Assembly: GCF_964656455.1 (NCBI RefSeq)
Contig: NC_135726.1
Coordinates: 6,954,001 to 7,018,000 of the forward strand
DNA from: Halichoerus grypus
Lineage: Eukaryota > Chordata > Mammalia > Carnivora > Phocidae
Reading direction: 5' to 3'
Length of the DNA: 64,000 bases
Below the pieces are notes generated by a model. That model saw only the letters and a program-made list of their open reading frames with translations. It made no database searches and had not been told where the DNA came from. Positions 1-11,019 of this stretch are shown one piece after another. Position 1 is the stretch's first letter. The number at the start of each line of letters is the position of its first letter. The translations under genes and the position numbers were made by a program.

Positions 1-429
1 GCTGCATCCGTCATTAAAAGGATGTTTATAAAGAGTTCATAATAACATGGGAAATGCTCATGATAGAATACCGAGAAAAGCAGTAGAGTAAATTGCATAC
101 GCAATCTGAACTCAATCAGCTTAAAAAGAATTTACACTGAAAAGAGCCTGGGGGAAATATACCAATTATTAACAAGACAGCAGGCGGTGGGATTATGGGG
201 ACTTTCTTTTTCTACACTTATCTGTATTTTCAGGATTTTCTCCTATGAAAATGTACCACTGCTGAAATGAAAACAAACAGGCAATAAGAATTGCTTGGGA
301 GTGAAGGATCTATGGAGGGCATTCCCTTGGTCTCAACTTATAATCAGACTTTATTCAGTGCCTTACCATCATCATGGTAACCTAGGAGAGGGATTTAAAA
401 CAATTGATTAAATATTTATTGAGCTTCTA

Positions 430-605
430 CTACTACCTCTGGAGTTCTATGTTCTTATCTGTATAATAAGGTACAGTAGATGTATCATGCAAAGAGTATA
501 CGCTTCTCCAAGTTATTGTGCAGATTAAATAATCCATGCAAATGGTTTACAAGAGGGTCTGGTTAATAGTCTGCTAAATAAATGTTAGTTGCAGTTGATA
601 ACGTT
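430..605 (+). repeat. MIR-like fragment
   Basis: Shows CTGTATAATAAGG, an AGATTAAATAATCCATGCAAA segment and CTAAATAAATGTTAGTTG, matching the 3' part of MIR. Positions 1-430 show nothing recognisable. Confidence 0.5.
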
Positions 606-615
606 GTTGTTGTTT

Positions 616-798
616 TAAAGATTATTTACTTATTTGAGAGAGAGCAAGCTCAAGCAGGGGGAGCAGCAGAGGGAGAAGGAGAAGCAGGCTCCCCGCTGAG
701 CAGGGAGCCCGACGTGGGGCTTGATCCCAGGACCCGGGGATCATGACCTGAGCCAAAGGCAGACATTTAACCGACTGAGCCACCCGGGCACCCTGGTT
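616..798 (-). mobile_element. can-SINE, minus orientation
   Basis: Read on the minus strand it starts GGGTGCCCGGGTGGCTCAG (tRNA-Lys-like head with A and B box remnants), then the GATCCCGGGGTCCTGGGATC-type body, CT-rich segment and A-rich tail. Nonfunctional Pol III-derived repeat in BCO1 intron 7. Confidence 0.9.
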
Positions 799-809
799 TG
801 TTTGTTTGT

Positions 810-1021
810 TTGTTTTTTTAAGATTTATTTATTTATTTTAGGGAGAGAGAGATCATGCACATGCGAGTGGGAGGGGCACAGGGAGACGGAGAGAGAATCT
901 CAAGCACACACTGCGCTGAGCGAGGAGCCCAATGAAGGGCTCAATCTCATGACCCTGAGATCAGGACCCGAGCCAAAACCAAAAGTCAGATGCTTAACTG
1001 AATGACCCACCCAGGCTCCCC
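810..1021 (-). mobile_element. can-SINE, minus orientation (second copy)
   Basis: Same family and orientation as the neighbouring copy, more diverged, with the polyT start at about 812 and the tRNA-like head near 1021. The two copies are separated only by a TTTG-rich tract. Confidence 0.88.
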
Positions 1022-1166
1022 TACACTGTTGCCTTTTAAAATAATGATAATAATAATTATTACCACTGGGAGTGAGTGCAGTTTAGGCAATGGAGGAGGA
1101 GAAATAAGACCAAGCCCCTGCCTTCATGGGGTTTACAGGTTGAGAATTATTGTTATGGCTGACTTC

Positions 1167-1262
1167 TTCTCATTTAAACTTTTCTCTACTTTCCAAATTT
1201 TCCAAAATGCGATTTTCTCATTTAAACTTTTCTCTACTTTCCAAATTTTCCAAAATGCGATT
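1167..1262. repeat. 48-bp perfect tandem duplication
   Basis: Two exact head-to-tail copies (1167-1214 and 1215-1262) of a T-rich 48-bp unit beginning TTCTCATTTAAACTTTTCTC. Both copies appear identical, pointing to a recent slippage or unequal-exchange event inside BCO1 intron 7. Confidence 0.95.
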
Positions 1263-1329
1263 TTATAATTAATAGAAACTTATTTGAATGATAGCAGCTT
1301 TTTGCTGGGAATGGGGGTAAATTTGCTGC

Positions 1330-1765
1330 ATCCTAGCAGTTGAACTGCAGGGGCCCTCTGAGATTTCTTTAGTTCAATCCCTAGTTGACAGAAGAGGAAA
1401 ACAAGGCTCAGAGAAGGAAACTGACCTGCCCAAGGCCACACAGAGGAAAGGACAGTCTGGGCCCTTGGTAATGCAACGTAATTCTGCTCAGAAGCAAGGG
1501 CACTGTAGGCAGAGGGCAAAGCAGGTGCAAAGGCCCTGAGGTTGGCCTATTCCCATCCTGTATGTCTCTGCTCAAATATCCCCTTCCTTAACACTTCCAT
1601 CTGCAATGTCGCCAAGGCATTTGTCCCGAGCTGTAATTATCTCCTGTATGGAGCTGCTTCCTTCTTTTATGTTGTTTTCCCCTTGAAGATGGGACCAGAT
1701 TTTGTTCAGTGCATGGCACATAGTTTCCAGTAAGTAACTGCTCAATGAATGAGTGAATGCATGAC
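1330..1765 (-). repeat. MIR and L2 fragments, minus orientation
   Basis: Minus-MIR text (AAGGCTCAGAGAAGGAAACTG, CCCAAGGCCACACAG) is followed by an L2 3' segment with GCAAAGGCCCTGAGG and AACTGCTCAATGAATGAGTGA. Old intronic repeats. Confidence 0.65.
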
Positions 1766-2479
1766 TCAATAAGCTTTCCTTCCATTGTCAAGGTGCAAAA
1801 CATTGCTGTACAGGGTAGTTGTAGGAATTAAATGAGATGAAATGCGTGGAAAAGTCACCCGGCACTCAGCACATCCACCTGCACCACACCACAAAGCAGC
1901 GGAGACTCTGCCTGGTGCCTTGCTAAGTCACCTGACAGCAACAGGCCTGTTGTGCATGCCCTGGGCCTGCATCGCAGGGAGTCCATCTGCAGAGATTCCC
2001 TCTGCAGAGACATCTTCTAATTCCAGCCTGAAACTGGTCAGACTGGTTGAGGGATAAACTGAATTTTTCCACACAGCAGTAATGAACATGACTGGGCTGC
2101 TTTTGGTGGCCAGCGTGCTCAGCTTTGAGAAGAAAGGGCTTTCCAGCCCAACGTCACCAAAATCCTACAGGTTTGCTTTGAAACCCCTCAGCTGGAGGGA
2201 ACTCCCGGGAGAAGTGGCCATCTCGGTAATTCCCCGAAACCCTGGCTTTGGGGTTCAGAAGCCCGCTGTGTGAAATCAGACTCTAAGGGTTTTTATGTGA
2301 GCTTAAGCAGCCTCTCCCCACCCTCAGCCCTCATGCCTCCCTGAGCCTGTTTCCTGGTTTGTAAAATATGGGGGCAATTCATTACTTTTTGACGGGTGGT
2401 GACCATAAGGGGGGTTGCTTTGACTGGTGTCGGAAGACTATGGTTACAGTTAAATAATGGTTATAAAAACACCTGGTCC

Positions 2480-2990
2480 AGGGCCAGGCACATCATAGTT
2501 AGTAACTTGGAGCCAGACAGACATGCATTCAAATCCCAACTCAAACCCCACAGGTGTTCCTGCAATGTTGGGCAAGTTACTTTTTCTCTCATCTGTAGTC
2601 ACGGGGATAATAAACAACATAGAGCGGTGTCCTACTGATTAGGTGAGAAGCATGCAAAACATTTAACAGTTCCTAAAATTTGCAGGACCCAGGACAAGAG
2701 TGGAGACCCACCACCCTAAGTCTAAATACACTGAGCGAATTGTTAAGTGAGATACCATTCTCTCCCCCACCTTGATATAGAGACCTTCATAATGTAGAAC
2801 TGCACTGTCCAATATGGTAACCACTGACCACATGTGGTTATTTACATTACCTTAAAATTAAGTACAATTAAACATCCAGTTCCTCGACTGCCCTGGTCAC
2901 GGTTCAGTGGTCCACGTGGCTAGTGGCTACTGCATTAGACAGACAGAGAATGCTTCATCATTGCAGTGGATACTTTTGCACAGTGCTGGT
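2480..2990. repeat. MIR fragment followed by a hAT-type MITE
   Basis: A MIR-like piece spans about 2490-2670 (GGGCAAGTTACTTTTTCTC, ATCTGTAG). From about 2800 the sequence reads GCACTGTCCAATATGGTAACC and ends near CATTAGACAGACAGAGAATG, the terminal pattern of a nonautonomous hAT-Charlie element. Confidence 0.65.
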
Positions 2991-2999
2991 CTGTAAGGA

Positions 3000-5285
3000 T
3001 GTGTGAATTTGAAATTCTAGGACTCCTTGGAGTTTTGAGCCAAGTTAGGGCGGCAGAATGAGGGCCAGCCTCTGGGCTCAGGTTCTTTGTTTCCTGCCCC
3101 CTTTTCTTCCCACTGCACAGATGCCCCAGCCAGCACGACCAAGCCAATAGCCAACTCTGGCTACCTCGTGGGTCTGAGGCCAGTACACCAGTGGTGCAGC
3201 CTGCTTTTAGGAAGAGACAAGCAGGCACTGGAAGCAGTCTTGGGGCTATTTGGGCAGAGAATTCAGATATCCCAGGTAGCTGGTTCGTGGTTGGGGCAAG
3301 GGAGAGCACGACTCCAGATGGGCACAGCCTTTTGGCCCTATGAACTCCTCACTCTGTGAGGAAGGGAAACTGCCAGAGAAAGGCTGGATCAGGATCCCGC
3401 AACCCCCAAATGCCAAGGCCAGAGCAGGGGCCCCTCCTGCTGGGGTCTAAGAGGAAAAAGGGCATCTAACACAGGGCCTGGCACATAATGAGCTCTCAGC
3501 AGCTTCTTTTATTATTGGATCTTTGTTTTTGCACTTGGGGTCAAGACAAAACCCAAATCTACTGAGCCAGGAGTCAAAACCACCCGTTGTAAGTCCACAA
3601 TGCGTCCTCCCATGATGGCCCCTTATGCATGGATAGCTGTTGGAAGGGAAGGCAAGTGCTGATGAACCCACCTGGAGGCAGCGCACCGAGCCCCGCAGGA
3701 CGAGGGCAGGGCTGCCGCCCGAACTGTCTGTACATGTCCATGCCCCTCCCAGCCCAGCCCTGCCTTAGACAACCCTGTGCCACCCTGCATAAACAGGCCA
3801 AGGGTGCCAAGGGGCCCCACCTACCTTTGACCCCAGCTGGCCCAAACACAAGAGAATCTGGGGCAGCTGGGAGGTCCCAGACTTCTAAATATACTTCACT
3901 ATTGACCATTGTATACGGAAAGCACTTTCCACTTAGGAAATGTTCCAAATGCTAACGAGAGACCTGTGTCCTTTTAGAGACCCCCCCTTCACATTTCTCA
4001 CCCACTTGTCGTTCGTTCATTGATTTATAGTCAGGAGCTTAATGAGAATGCTTTTGGGTGCCAGGCCCTGTGACAGGTGCAGGGGATAAAGAGCTGACAA
4101 GACCAAGGGCTCTGGCCCTCTCAAAGCTTTCCCAGGGCAGGGGACTGAACAAGCTCATTTACCTGGGACAAATGTCCAGCAAGGAACTGCAGGTGCCATC
4201 AGAGCATACAAACTCCTCTAAAGGGAGTGATGATCCTGACACCTGAAAGCTGAGCAGGAATTTGCTAGACTGGCTGCAAACTAGAAGCCCCTGTGGGCTG
4301 AGGCCATGCCCTGCCCTTCCCCGCCCCCAGGACCCAGCCCAGGTGCCTAACCCCTACCCCGTGAGTCCAACCTGAAGCCAAGACTGGAGTGGAGGCCTGA
4401 TGGGAAGAGGACAGGGTTGCAGGCAGAGCGACAGCGACAATGCCATGGCCCCAGACTGATGGGTGACAGAGAAAGCTGGCGTCTCCCAAGGTCTGTCCTA
4501 AAAAACCTTTGGATAGGACGGAATTAGAGCTGCCAGCTCTAGTCATGTCTGCCATGTCCATCTGCTCAACTTTTCGATTTCAATATGCAGGCAGGGCAAC
4601 TTGAAAGTGAAGCAAGAAGATGTTTTAAGGGACAATAAATAGCAATTAAAAAGCGTGGCCAGAGCTACCCTTCCCAGGGCTCACACTTCTTTGTTAGTTT
4701 CAAAGCAGTAGATGGCTCACATGGCAGCTTTTCAAAATATACATGCTGAACTTCTTAGCCTAGTTCCAAGGAAGCAAATCATTTTTCAAGCACAATAAAA
4801 GGTTATAAAATCCCTCGGTGTGTGGGCAGTGGGAGGGAGCGTTTCCTTTCTCTGTTTCATCCCTGGGCCTAAGTCGATGTGAGGCAGGGCCAAGCCTTGG
4901 GATTTGCCACCTGTGTGCTCTATGACACCCCCACTGCTTCCTGGAACCAGGAGACCAAGCACGGCACTGCGGTACGGCCCATGTGATGACTTCGTGGAAG
5001 TTCATTCAATAGCCCTGAACCACGTGGGGAGAAAGTTCATTCCTTTTTCTCTTCCAGTCTTTCTGACTGGGTCAAGCAGAGAGTCTCAGTGAGGTGCCAC
5101 TATGTCTTTAACACCTCATACTTTTAGAACTTTCTTTTTAACAAAGAGATTAAGTCTTGGCAAGCAACAGTATCTGGTTAGAGCTTCAGACCCCTGCTTT
5201 TTTCCCACTGTTTTATGTCCATGCTTGCCTTCTATTTGCGGGAGGCAATGCTAGCTTTCCATTGGCCAGTGATAGGTTTCCCTTC
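3000..5285. other. Intronic stretch without recognised gene
   Basis: BCO1 intron 7. Only faint L2/MIR-like words (GCCTGGCACATAATGAGCT near 3477; GTGCCAGGCCCTGTGACAGG near 4060). Open frames here overlap one another, lack splice structure and are not protein-like. Confidence 0.6.
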
Positions 5286-5302
5286 AAGAGTGAGTAGATT
5301 TA

Positions 5303-5644
5303 ACAGACCTGTACCTCTGAAACAAATAATACACTATATGTTAAAAAAAAAAAGAAGAAGATAGCAGGAAGGGAAAAGTGAAGGGGGGGGAAATGGGAGG
5401 GGGAGACGAACCATGAGAGACTATGGACTCTGAGAAACAAACTGAGGGTTCTAGAGGGGAGGGGGGTGGGAGGATGGGTTAGCCTGGTGATGGGTATTAA
5501 AGAGGGCACGTTCTGCATGGAGCACTGGGTGTTATACACAAATAATGAATCACGGAACACTACATCAAAAACTAATGATGTAATGTATGGTGATTAACAT
5601 AACAGTAAAATTTTAAAAAATGCCTTATCATTTCAAAAAAAAAA
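5303..5644 (+). mobile_element. L1 3' end, 5'-truncated, with target duplication
   Basis: Carnivore L1 3'UTR: GACGAACCATGAGAGACTAT, GGGGGGTGGGAGGATGGGTT, GTGATTAACATAACAGTAAA and a polyA tail. Flanked by the 17-bp duplication AAGAGTGAGTAGATTTA at 5286-5302 and 5645-5661. Insertion into BCO1 intron 7. Confidence 0.93.
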
Positions 5645-6024
5645 AAGAGTGAGTAGATTTAAACAAAGCATGACTTTGTGAATGTTAAATCGAGGTGATA
5701 GGAGATATGGTGAAAATCGTGACAGAAATACACCAATGATTACAGATGGGGAAATGCTGGAAAGATAGGAAAGAACCCCAACTCTGGAGCCAGACAAACC
5801 GGGGTGCCCTGCTGACTGGGAGGGAGCATGCCTGAGCTCCTGCATTGAGGAGCCCGGGCAGTGAGGGTGCAAGAAGGTTCTCTGGGCCTTCTGTAGTAGT
5901 GTCCTCCATTTTCCAGGCCTGCAGAGCCCCGAGAGGGGTCAGGGTGACCTGTCTGGGCTCTTTTCAGGACTTAGGCCTGCTGGGGAGAATGTTAGAGTTG
6001 TACATTTACCAACTGCAAGCACGG

Positions 6025-6250
6025 GTTGAGAGACAGGCTGCTGCAGGTGCTAATCATGGCTCTGCCCCTGAGGGCTGTGTGACCTTGGCAATATTCCTTA
6101 ACTTCTCTGAGCCTCAGTTTCTTCATCTGTAAAATGAGGCTAATATGAGGACCTCTCCCATAGGTTGTTTTGATCACTAAGTAAGGCAAGGAAAATAAAA
6201 TGCTTAGCAAAGTACCTGGCACATAGAGTGCATTTAGTAAATAGGAGCCA
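6025..6250 (+). repeat. MIR element
   Basis: Near full-length MIR core: GCTGTGTGACCTTGGCAA, CTCTGAGCCTCAGTTTCTTC, TCTGTAAAATGAGGC and ACCTGGCACATAGAGTGC. Confidence 0.85.
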
Positions 6251-6479
6251 TCAAAACTGAGTTGAATTGAATTTGCTTTCATTTAAATTAATTAAGTCAT
6301 GAAGTCAGTGAGTTCTGGAGCCAGGAATCTCTGTAGCCTCCGAAACCAAGCCCGGAGCCTTGGTAGCATCACCCTAATTGAGGATAATGTCTGGCCTAGT
6401 GGTCATTTTTAACGCAAGAAGGGGACTAATCAACAGCAGGGCATTGGGTAAGCGAATAGTGATGAATCCCGGCCTGGAA

Positions 6480-6940
6480 TCGTCACACAAATATTTAAAA
6501 TGATGTTGTAGAAGAATATTGAATGTCATGGAGAGATGTTTAGATATACACATAAGTGGAAAAAAGCAGTGCACAAAACAGTACATGCATATTCCACCAT
6601 GAAAAGCAAGGAAGGGCTGGTGTGCACTGTGGCAGAGACGGGCCTCGGAAACACAGCGCGGAGGGAGGGTGGCCACCGCGGGAGACCGCCTGGTGTGCGT
6701 GTGATGTGTCTAGAACAGGCAGATCCTCAGAGACAGGAAGTGGATTAGTGCTCACCTGGGGCTGGGGGATAGAGGGGTGGAGGGGGGTAGGTGGGGGGGC
6801 GCAAGGTTTCTTCCTGGGCTAATAAAAAGGTTTTAAAATCCAGTTGGTGGCACAACTCTGTGAAGTTACTAAAAGCAGCTGAATGGTGCACTTTAAATGT
6901 ATGGTATGTGAAATTATCTCTCAATAAAGCTGTTAAAAAT
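6480..6940 (+). mobile_element. Ancient L1 3' fragment
   Basis: Old L1 3' text ends with GGTGCACTTTAAATGTATGG and CTCTCAATAAAGCTGTTAAA, a typical L1M terminus; no coding capacity. Confidence 0.6.
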
Positions 6941-7053
6941 TTTCTGTGATTTCCTTCTCTAAAATTAAGAAATATATAAAATTTACATGTATATATTTCT
7001 AAGTTTTAGAGAAGTCCTACTACATAGAATTTTTAACAGCTTTATTGAGATAT
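6917..7053. repeat. Long imperfect inverted repeat (about 65-bp arms)
   Basis: The left arm starts CTCAATAAAGCTGTTAAAAA (near 6918) and its reverse complement closes at 7050. The inner segments CTCTAAAATTAAGAAATATA and TATATTTCTAAGTTTTAGAG pair across a loop of a few bases near 6985. It could fold as one intronic hairpin in the BCO1 pre-mRNA. Confidence 0.85.
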
Positions 7054-7397
7054 GTATCAATAGGCATGTGTATTATATATACATATACACAGATACATCA
7101 ACGTGTATTAATATGTCTGTTGGTCTATCTACTGAGAGAGACAGAGAGAGATGTGGGAGGCAATACAAATATATCCATAATAGATTCATGGGTTTTTTTT
7201 TCCTTTTTACCCAATCTATATTCTCTTAGGTTTCTATGATGAATATGCACCACTTTTGAAAAAACAATGAAGAAATGTTTTGTCTTTAAGAACAGCTCGC
7301 TTTGGATTTCAGTGTCAATCCAATGAGTGCCAAAATCACTCCCCACTGGGGCTCACGACTCCCCAGGAATGAAACGGGTCCCCTTCCAAGCCGTTAC

Positions 7398-7655
7398 CTT
7401 GTCCACATTGAGGGGCACAGCGAACCTCCTGAGGGTGGGGATGGAGGTGAGCCTGCAGTTCTCCTCAAAGTCCTGGTTCAGGTTGGCCAAGTAGAAGAGC
7501 TGGTAAAGGCTGCTGTCCTTGTAGGTGATGACGTCAAACAGAAGGCAGCCGTCCTCCTCGTAGGCGTTGACGTGATGAAAGACCACCATGGGGTCCGTGT
7601 AAAACTTGGTGGGCACAGGCTTCCTGGTCCTCTGGTCGATGATGTGAATGTAAGT
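7398..7655 (-). CDS. BCO1: BCO1 coding exon 7 (third iron histidine)
   Basis: The 258-bp exon encodes residues 281-366 in full codons. VVFHHVNAYEEDG is the hallmark motif of the family. Its first histidine (307 here, 308 in human) is the third Fe(II) ligand, and the glutamates support the second coordination shell. It ends FAVPLNVDK before donor GTAACG (7397 down). This is the last BCO1 exon I can find. No match to the next expected stretch of the protein is visible between 1 and 7397, so exon 8 should lie left of the window. Confidence 0.96.
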
Positions 7656-8700
7656 CTGAAAGCAGAGGCACACCCAGAGGTCAGCTTCCCCCTGCCGGCC
7701 CGGCACGATGGCAGTGGGTGCAGGACAAGACCCAGCCCTCCCCTCCACTAGCTCGTGACCCTGGAGCATCCCCTTCCCCCAGAGCTCCTGGCTGTTGCCA
7801 GTCCCTGATCACCTCCTTCAGATGGAGCAGAGGGAAGCTTTGCTGCTGGGGCCTCTGCAGCACCAGGAGGACAGAGTCTGGGGGAAGCCCCTGAGGCTAC
7901 ACCATCTCTCCCCCCCTTCAACTGACTGACTCCAGGTGGGCTGTGATGAGCTAGCTCCCTGGCAATGGCCATGTTGGGGAGAACTGGCCAGTCTTCTAGC
8001 CCTCCTTGGGCTCTATCCACAGCCGGAGCCCCTAAAACCCTAAAACCACACCAGCCCTTTTGGGTTCATTCTCCCGACGTCCACCTGCTGCCTGGTTGGC
8101 CAGGATGCAGTTGTCATGGCAACCTCCCTTATCCTGGGGGCTGTGGTGTGGACGACCTGTTCTAGTTAAGGGGCCCATATGGGTATCTGCACACACCTCT
8201 GGGTATCATGAGGCGATATCACTCTGGGTGGTAATTAGCCATATTTGCAACCCTAGTTGCCTAATCCAAAGTATGTGTGGGGTTCTTTCTTTTGGCAACT
8301 CTGGCCTAACCACCCTCCATCTGAAAGGTAGGGAGGGACTACTCCAGGCTGGTCTTTGGCCACCTCCTCCCAGCTCATGTGCCTCTTGCTCTCCTTCTCC
8401 AGAATCCAGGTTGAACATTAAGTGGGAGTGCAGAGGAGGAAGGCTTTGACAGCGTGGAGGGGTGGGGGTGGTGGGCAGGTGAATATAGAATTATTTTAGC
8501 TCTTTTCTTCTCCGTGAACCCAATCCCTGGGTCGGGCACAGAAACTTTTCAGAGAGCTCTCAATGCATTCCAAAGCCCTTGCCCGGGCTTTCTGCCTGCA
8601 CCTGGCAGCTCGGTCTTCTCTCTGTGGGGTTCTCTGAGGGCCAAGGGATGTCCAGGGGCTGAAGAGCAAACCCAATTACAGCTGGCTTCCCTGCTGGCCC
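7656..8700. other. BCO1 intron 6, part without recognised element
   Basis: GC-moderate unique sequence; I see no repeat family, exon-like segment or RNA gene. Overlapping open frames on both strands are chance. Confidence 0.6.
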
Positions 8701-9245
8701 CTGGCCCCAGCGTTCATTCCACAAACATAGACAGAGGGTCTAGGACACATCAGACACTTTTTCAGGAACATTTTTCCAGGAAAGACAGAACAAAACCAAG
8801 CCCTTACTTTCATGGAGCTTATAGTCCGGTGGGGGAGAAGCCAGCAGTCAATGATCAAATAATGTGCCAAGGACAATGAGCACTACTGAGAAAAATGAAG
8901 CCAGGTAGGGGATGGAGAAGCCTGGGGCGGGGTCTGTTAGAGATTGGTTTATCACGAAAGGCTTCAGGGATCTGGACATTTAGCTGAGACCTGGATTAAC
9001 TGAGGGAGGAAACCATCTGGGGAAGAACATTCCAGGTGGAAAGGACAGAAAATGCAAAGAACGTGTTAGGCTAGTTTGAGATACAGGAGGTCCAAAAGGA
9101 GGCTGAATAGGTAGGGAGCCAGTGGTTGGGATGTGGGCCTGTGAGGATTTGCAGGCTGGTCAGTGAGGCCTTTGGATCTTATTCTGAGGAAGATGGGAAA
9201 TCACAAGAATGTTCTGAGCAGAGGAGGGACCTCACTCTCCTCCCT
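8700..9245 (+). repeat. L2 fragment
   Basis: L2 text includes CAAGCCCTTACTTTCATGGA, GAAGAACATTCCAGGTGGAA and GTGAGGATTTGCAGGC. Degenerate, no coding capacity. Confidence 0.75.
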
Positions 9246-9424
9246 GAGAAGAAAGGACAGGTCTTAAAGACATATAGTGGTGGTTCCCTCTGGAGAGGGG
9301 ACTGCCAGTGGCCAGGGGGAGGACAGGGGACTTGACATGTTACTTTCTCTCCTTGTGTACTGTTTGAATAGAGAATACTAAAAATTCCTTGATATTTATC
9401 ACAAGTAAAAATTTACTCAGTTCA

Positions 9425-9555
9425 ACAGGAAGTAAATATATACACACATATCCATGCACAGATACATTCATACACATACATATGTGCACGCACACACACA
9501 CACACACACACACACCCGAATATACAGGCAGGCACATGCATGTATACACACATCC
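9425..9555. repeat. (CA)n microsatellite and flanking ACACAT-rich tract
   Basis: Pure CA run at 9491-9515 within a purine-pyrimidine alternating stretch; generates spurious His/Thr and Cys/Val frames. The remainder of intron 6 to 10074 shows nothing further. Confidence 0.95.
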
Positions 9556-10074
9556 ACACTTGGAGCACTCAGGTGTGCCCGAAGATGTTTGGTTGTACCA
9601 TCTCATGGAACGCTCTATCATTATGATGTCTAAATCATCTATGGCACCCACCCTTCCCTGACATTACCCAGTGGCTGCCGGGACACTGGAAGGGCCTTGT
9701 CCGTGGACGGTGGAAGCTGCAAGGAGCCCAGACATGGGTCAGGACTGAGGAGTAGCCCTTGGCCACCGGGCTGGTGCCGACTGCCTGGCTGATGAGAGCC
9801 GGCTTGCCCGAGGTCACATGCTTTTCTGACAGGTACCGTCTGCTCTACTGACTCATTGACTTGGGGCCCCGGCCCCCTCAACCCCACCTGGGACCACTCT
9901 GCAGAACCATCCAGCTTCAGAACTCTCTGGAAGCTTGGCTGATGCTTCCGGGGAGACTGCATGGTGGCTCACACCCTCCCTCCCTAGGAAACCTCCTGCA
10001 TGCCAACCTCCATGTCAGTCTGCTTCCTCACTCGGGCCGTCCCTGTGTGGCTAGGGGTCCCAGCCAGGCCTTAC

Positions 10075-10295
10075 CTTGTCCTCCTTGTGGAAAGCCAGGC
10101 AGGAGGCCCAGTTCACTCCCCGGATATATGCAGTTGACATTTTGAGGATATCTAGCTTGAAAGGCTGCTCGAGGAAAACGATGTGGTTCTCGGTGACTCC
10201 GAAGCTGTGGTAATAGCTCGGGGAGAGGAGGGAGCGGGAGGTGATGGAGCAGAACACCTCCATGTGCTTCAAGGGGTTCTTCCCCTTCTTGTCCT
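10075..10295 (-). CDS. BCO1: BCO1 coding exon 6 (second iron histidine)
   Basis: The 221-bp exon encodes residues 207-280. SRSLLSPSYYHSFGVTEN carries the second iron-ligand histidine, at residue 236 here versus 237 in human. The one-residue offset comes from a shorter stretch just before it (EDKKGKNPLKH). The rest contains FLEQPFKLDILKM and CLAFHKEDK. Acceptor CTCTAG and donor GTAAGG are both good, and the exon ends on a whole codon. Confidence 0.96.
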
Positions 10296-10689
10296 CTAGA
10301 GAAAGGCAAGCCTCAGGAGCAGCACAGGACCTGGCCACCCCCAGACAATGCCCCCATCACCTGCAGCTGAGCCTTTCAAACTGACCTGGTCGCTAAGAAG
10401 AACCTTTGGATGAGAGCCGACAAGAAAACCAATGAAGGGGCTGTTGCCTGGCTGACGCAGGGGCTCTGAGTGTTCCCACTTAGGCCCTCCTGCCCTGCGA
10501 GACCTGGTGCTACAATCTGAAAACATGGAGCCCCAGAGCCAGGCCTCGGGGCCAGGGGTCTGCACGACAGCCTGGGGGCTCAAACCAGCCTCCACCTGTG
10601 TTTGCATCAAGGTTTCTTCGAAACACAGCCGAGCTCCCTCCTTCATGCGGGGCCCGTGGCTACCCCTGCTCTTGAGCCTCAGGGGCTTT

Positions 10690-10890
10690 GCTGAGGATTG
10701 CAACAGGGACCACAGGTCTGCAAAGCCTCAGATACTCACTCCAGGAACAGCTTGTCGGCCCCTGCTCTGGAACAACACCTCTTCACGCACACGGATCATC
10801 AGGGATCATGATCAAAGTGTGAAGTCTGACTCAGTATGTGGGGCTGGGGCCTGAGGTTCTGCATTTCTATCCAGCGCCCAGGGGATGGGC
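10690..10890. repeat. MER5A-like hAT element
   Basis: Contains ATCAGGGATCATGATCAAAG and GGGGCTGGGGCCTGAGGTTC with the MER5A layout. In BCO1 intron 5. Confidence 0.55.
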
Positions 10891-11019
10891 CAGCTTCCTA
10901 GGCTTCGACTTTGATATTTTGCTGAGGCCCATCATTTGAGATGTACCTCACAGGGTTTCCATGAATTTCTCTTCGCGCTGACCATTCAGAAACAGCTGAG
11001 GGTGAGACTAAGCACCCAC

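Noticed and set aside
3574..3955. Overlapping 100-124 codon frames on both strands as a small gene
   Set aside because: No splice signals, family motifs or codon bias; GC-rich chance open frames inside BCO1 intron 7.
9340..9661. Cys/Val and His/Thr-rich frames near 9.5 kb
   Set aside because: Translation of a CA dinucleotide microsatellite.
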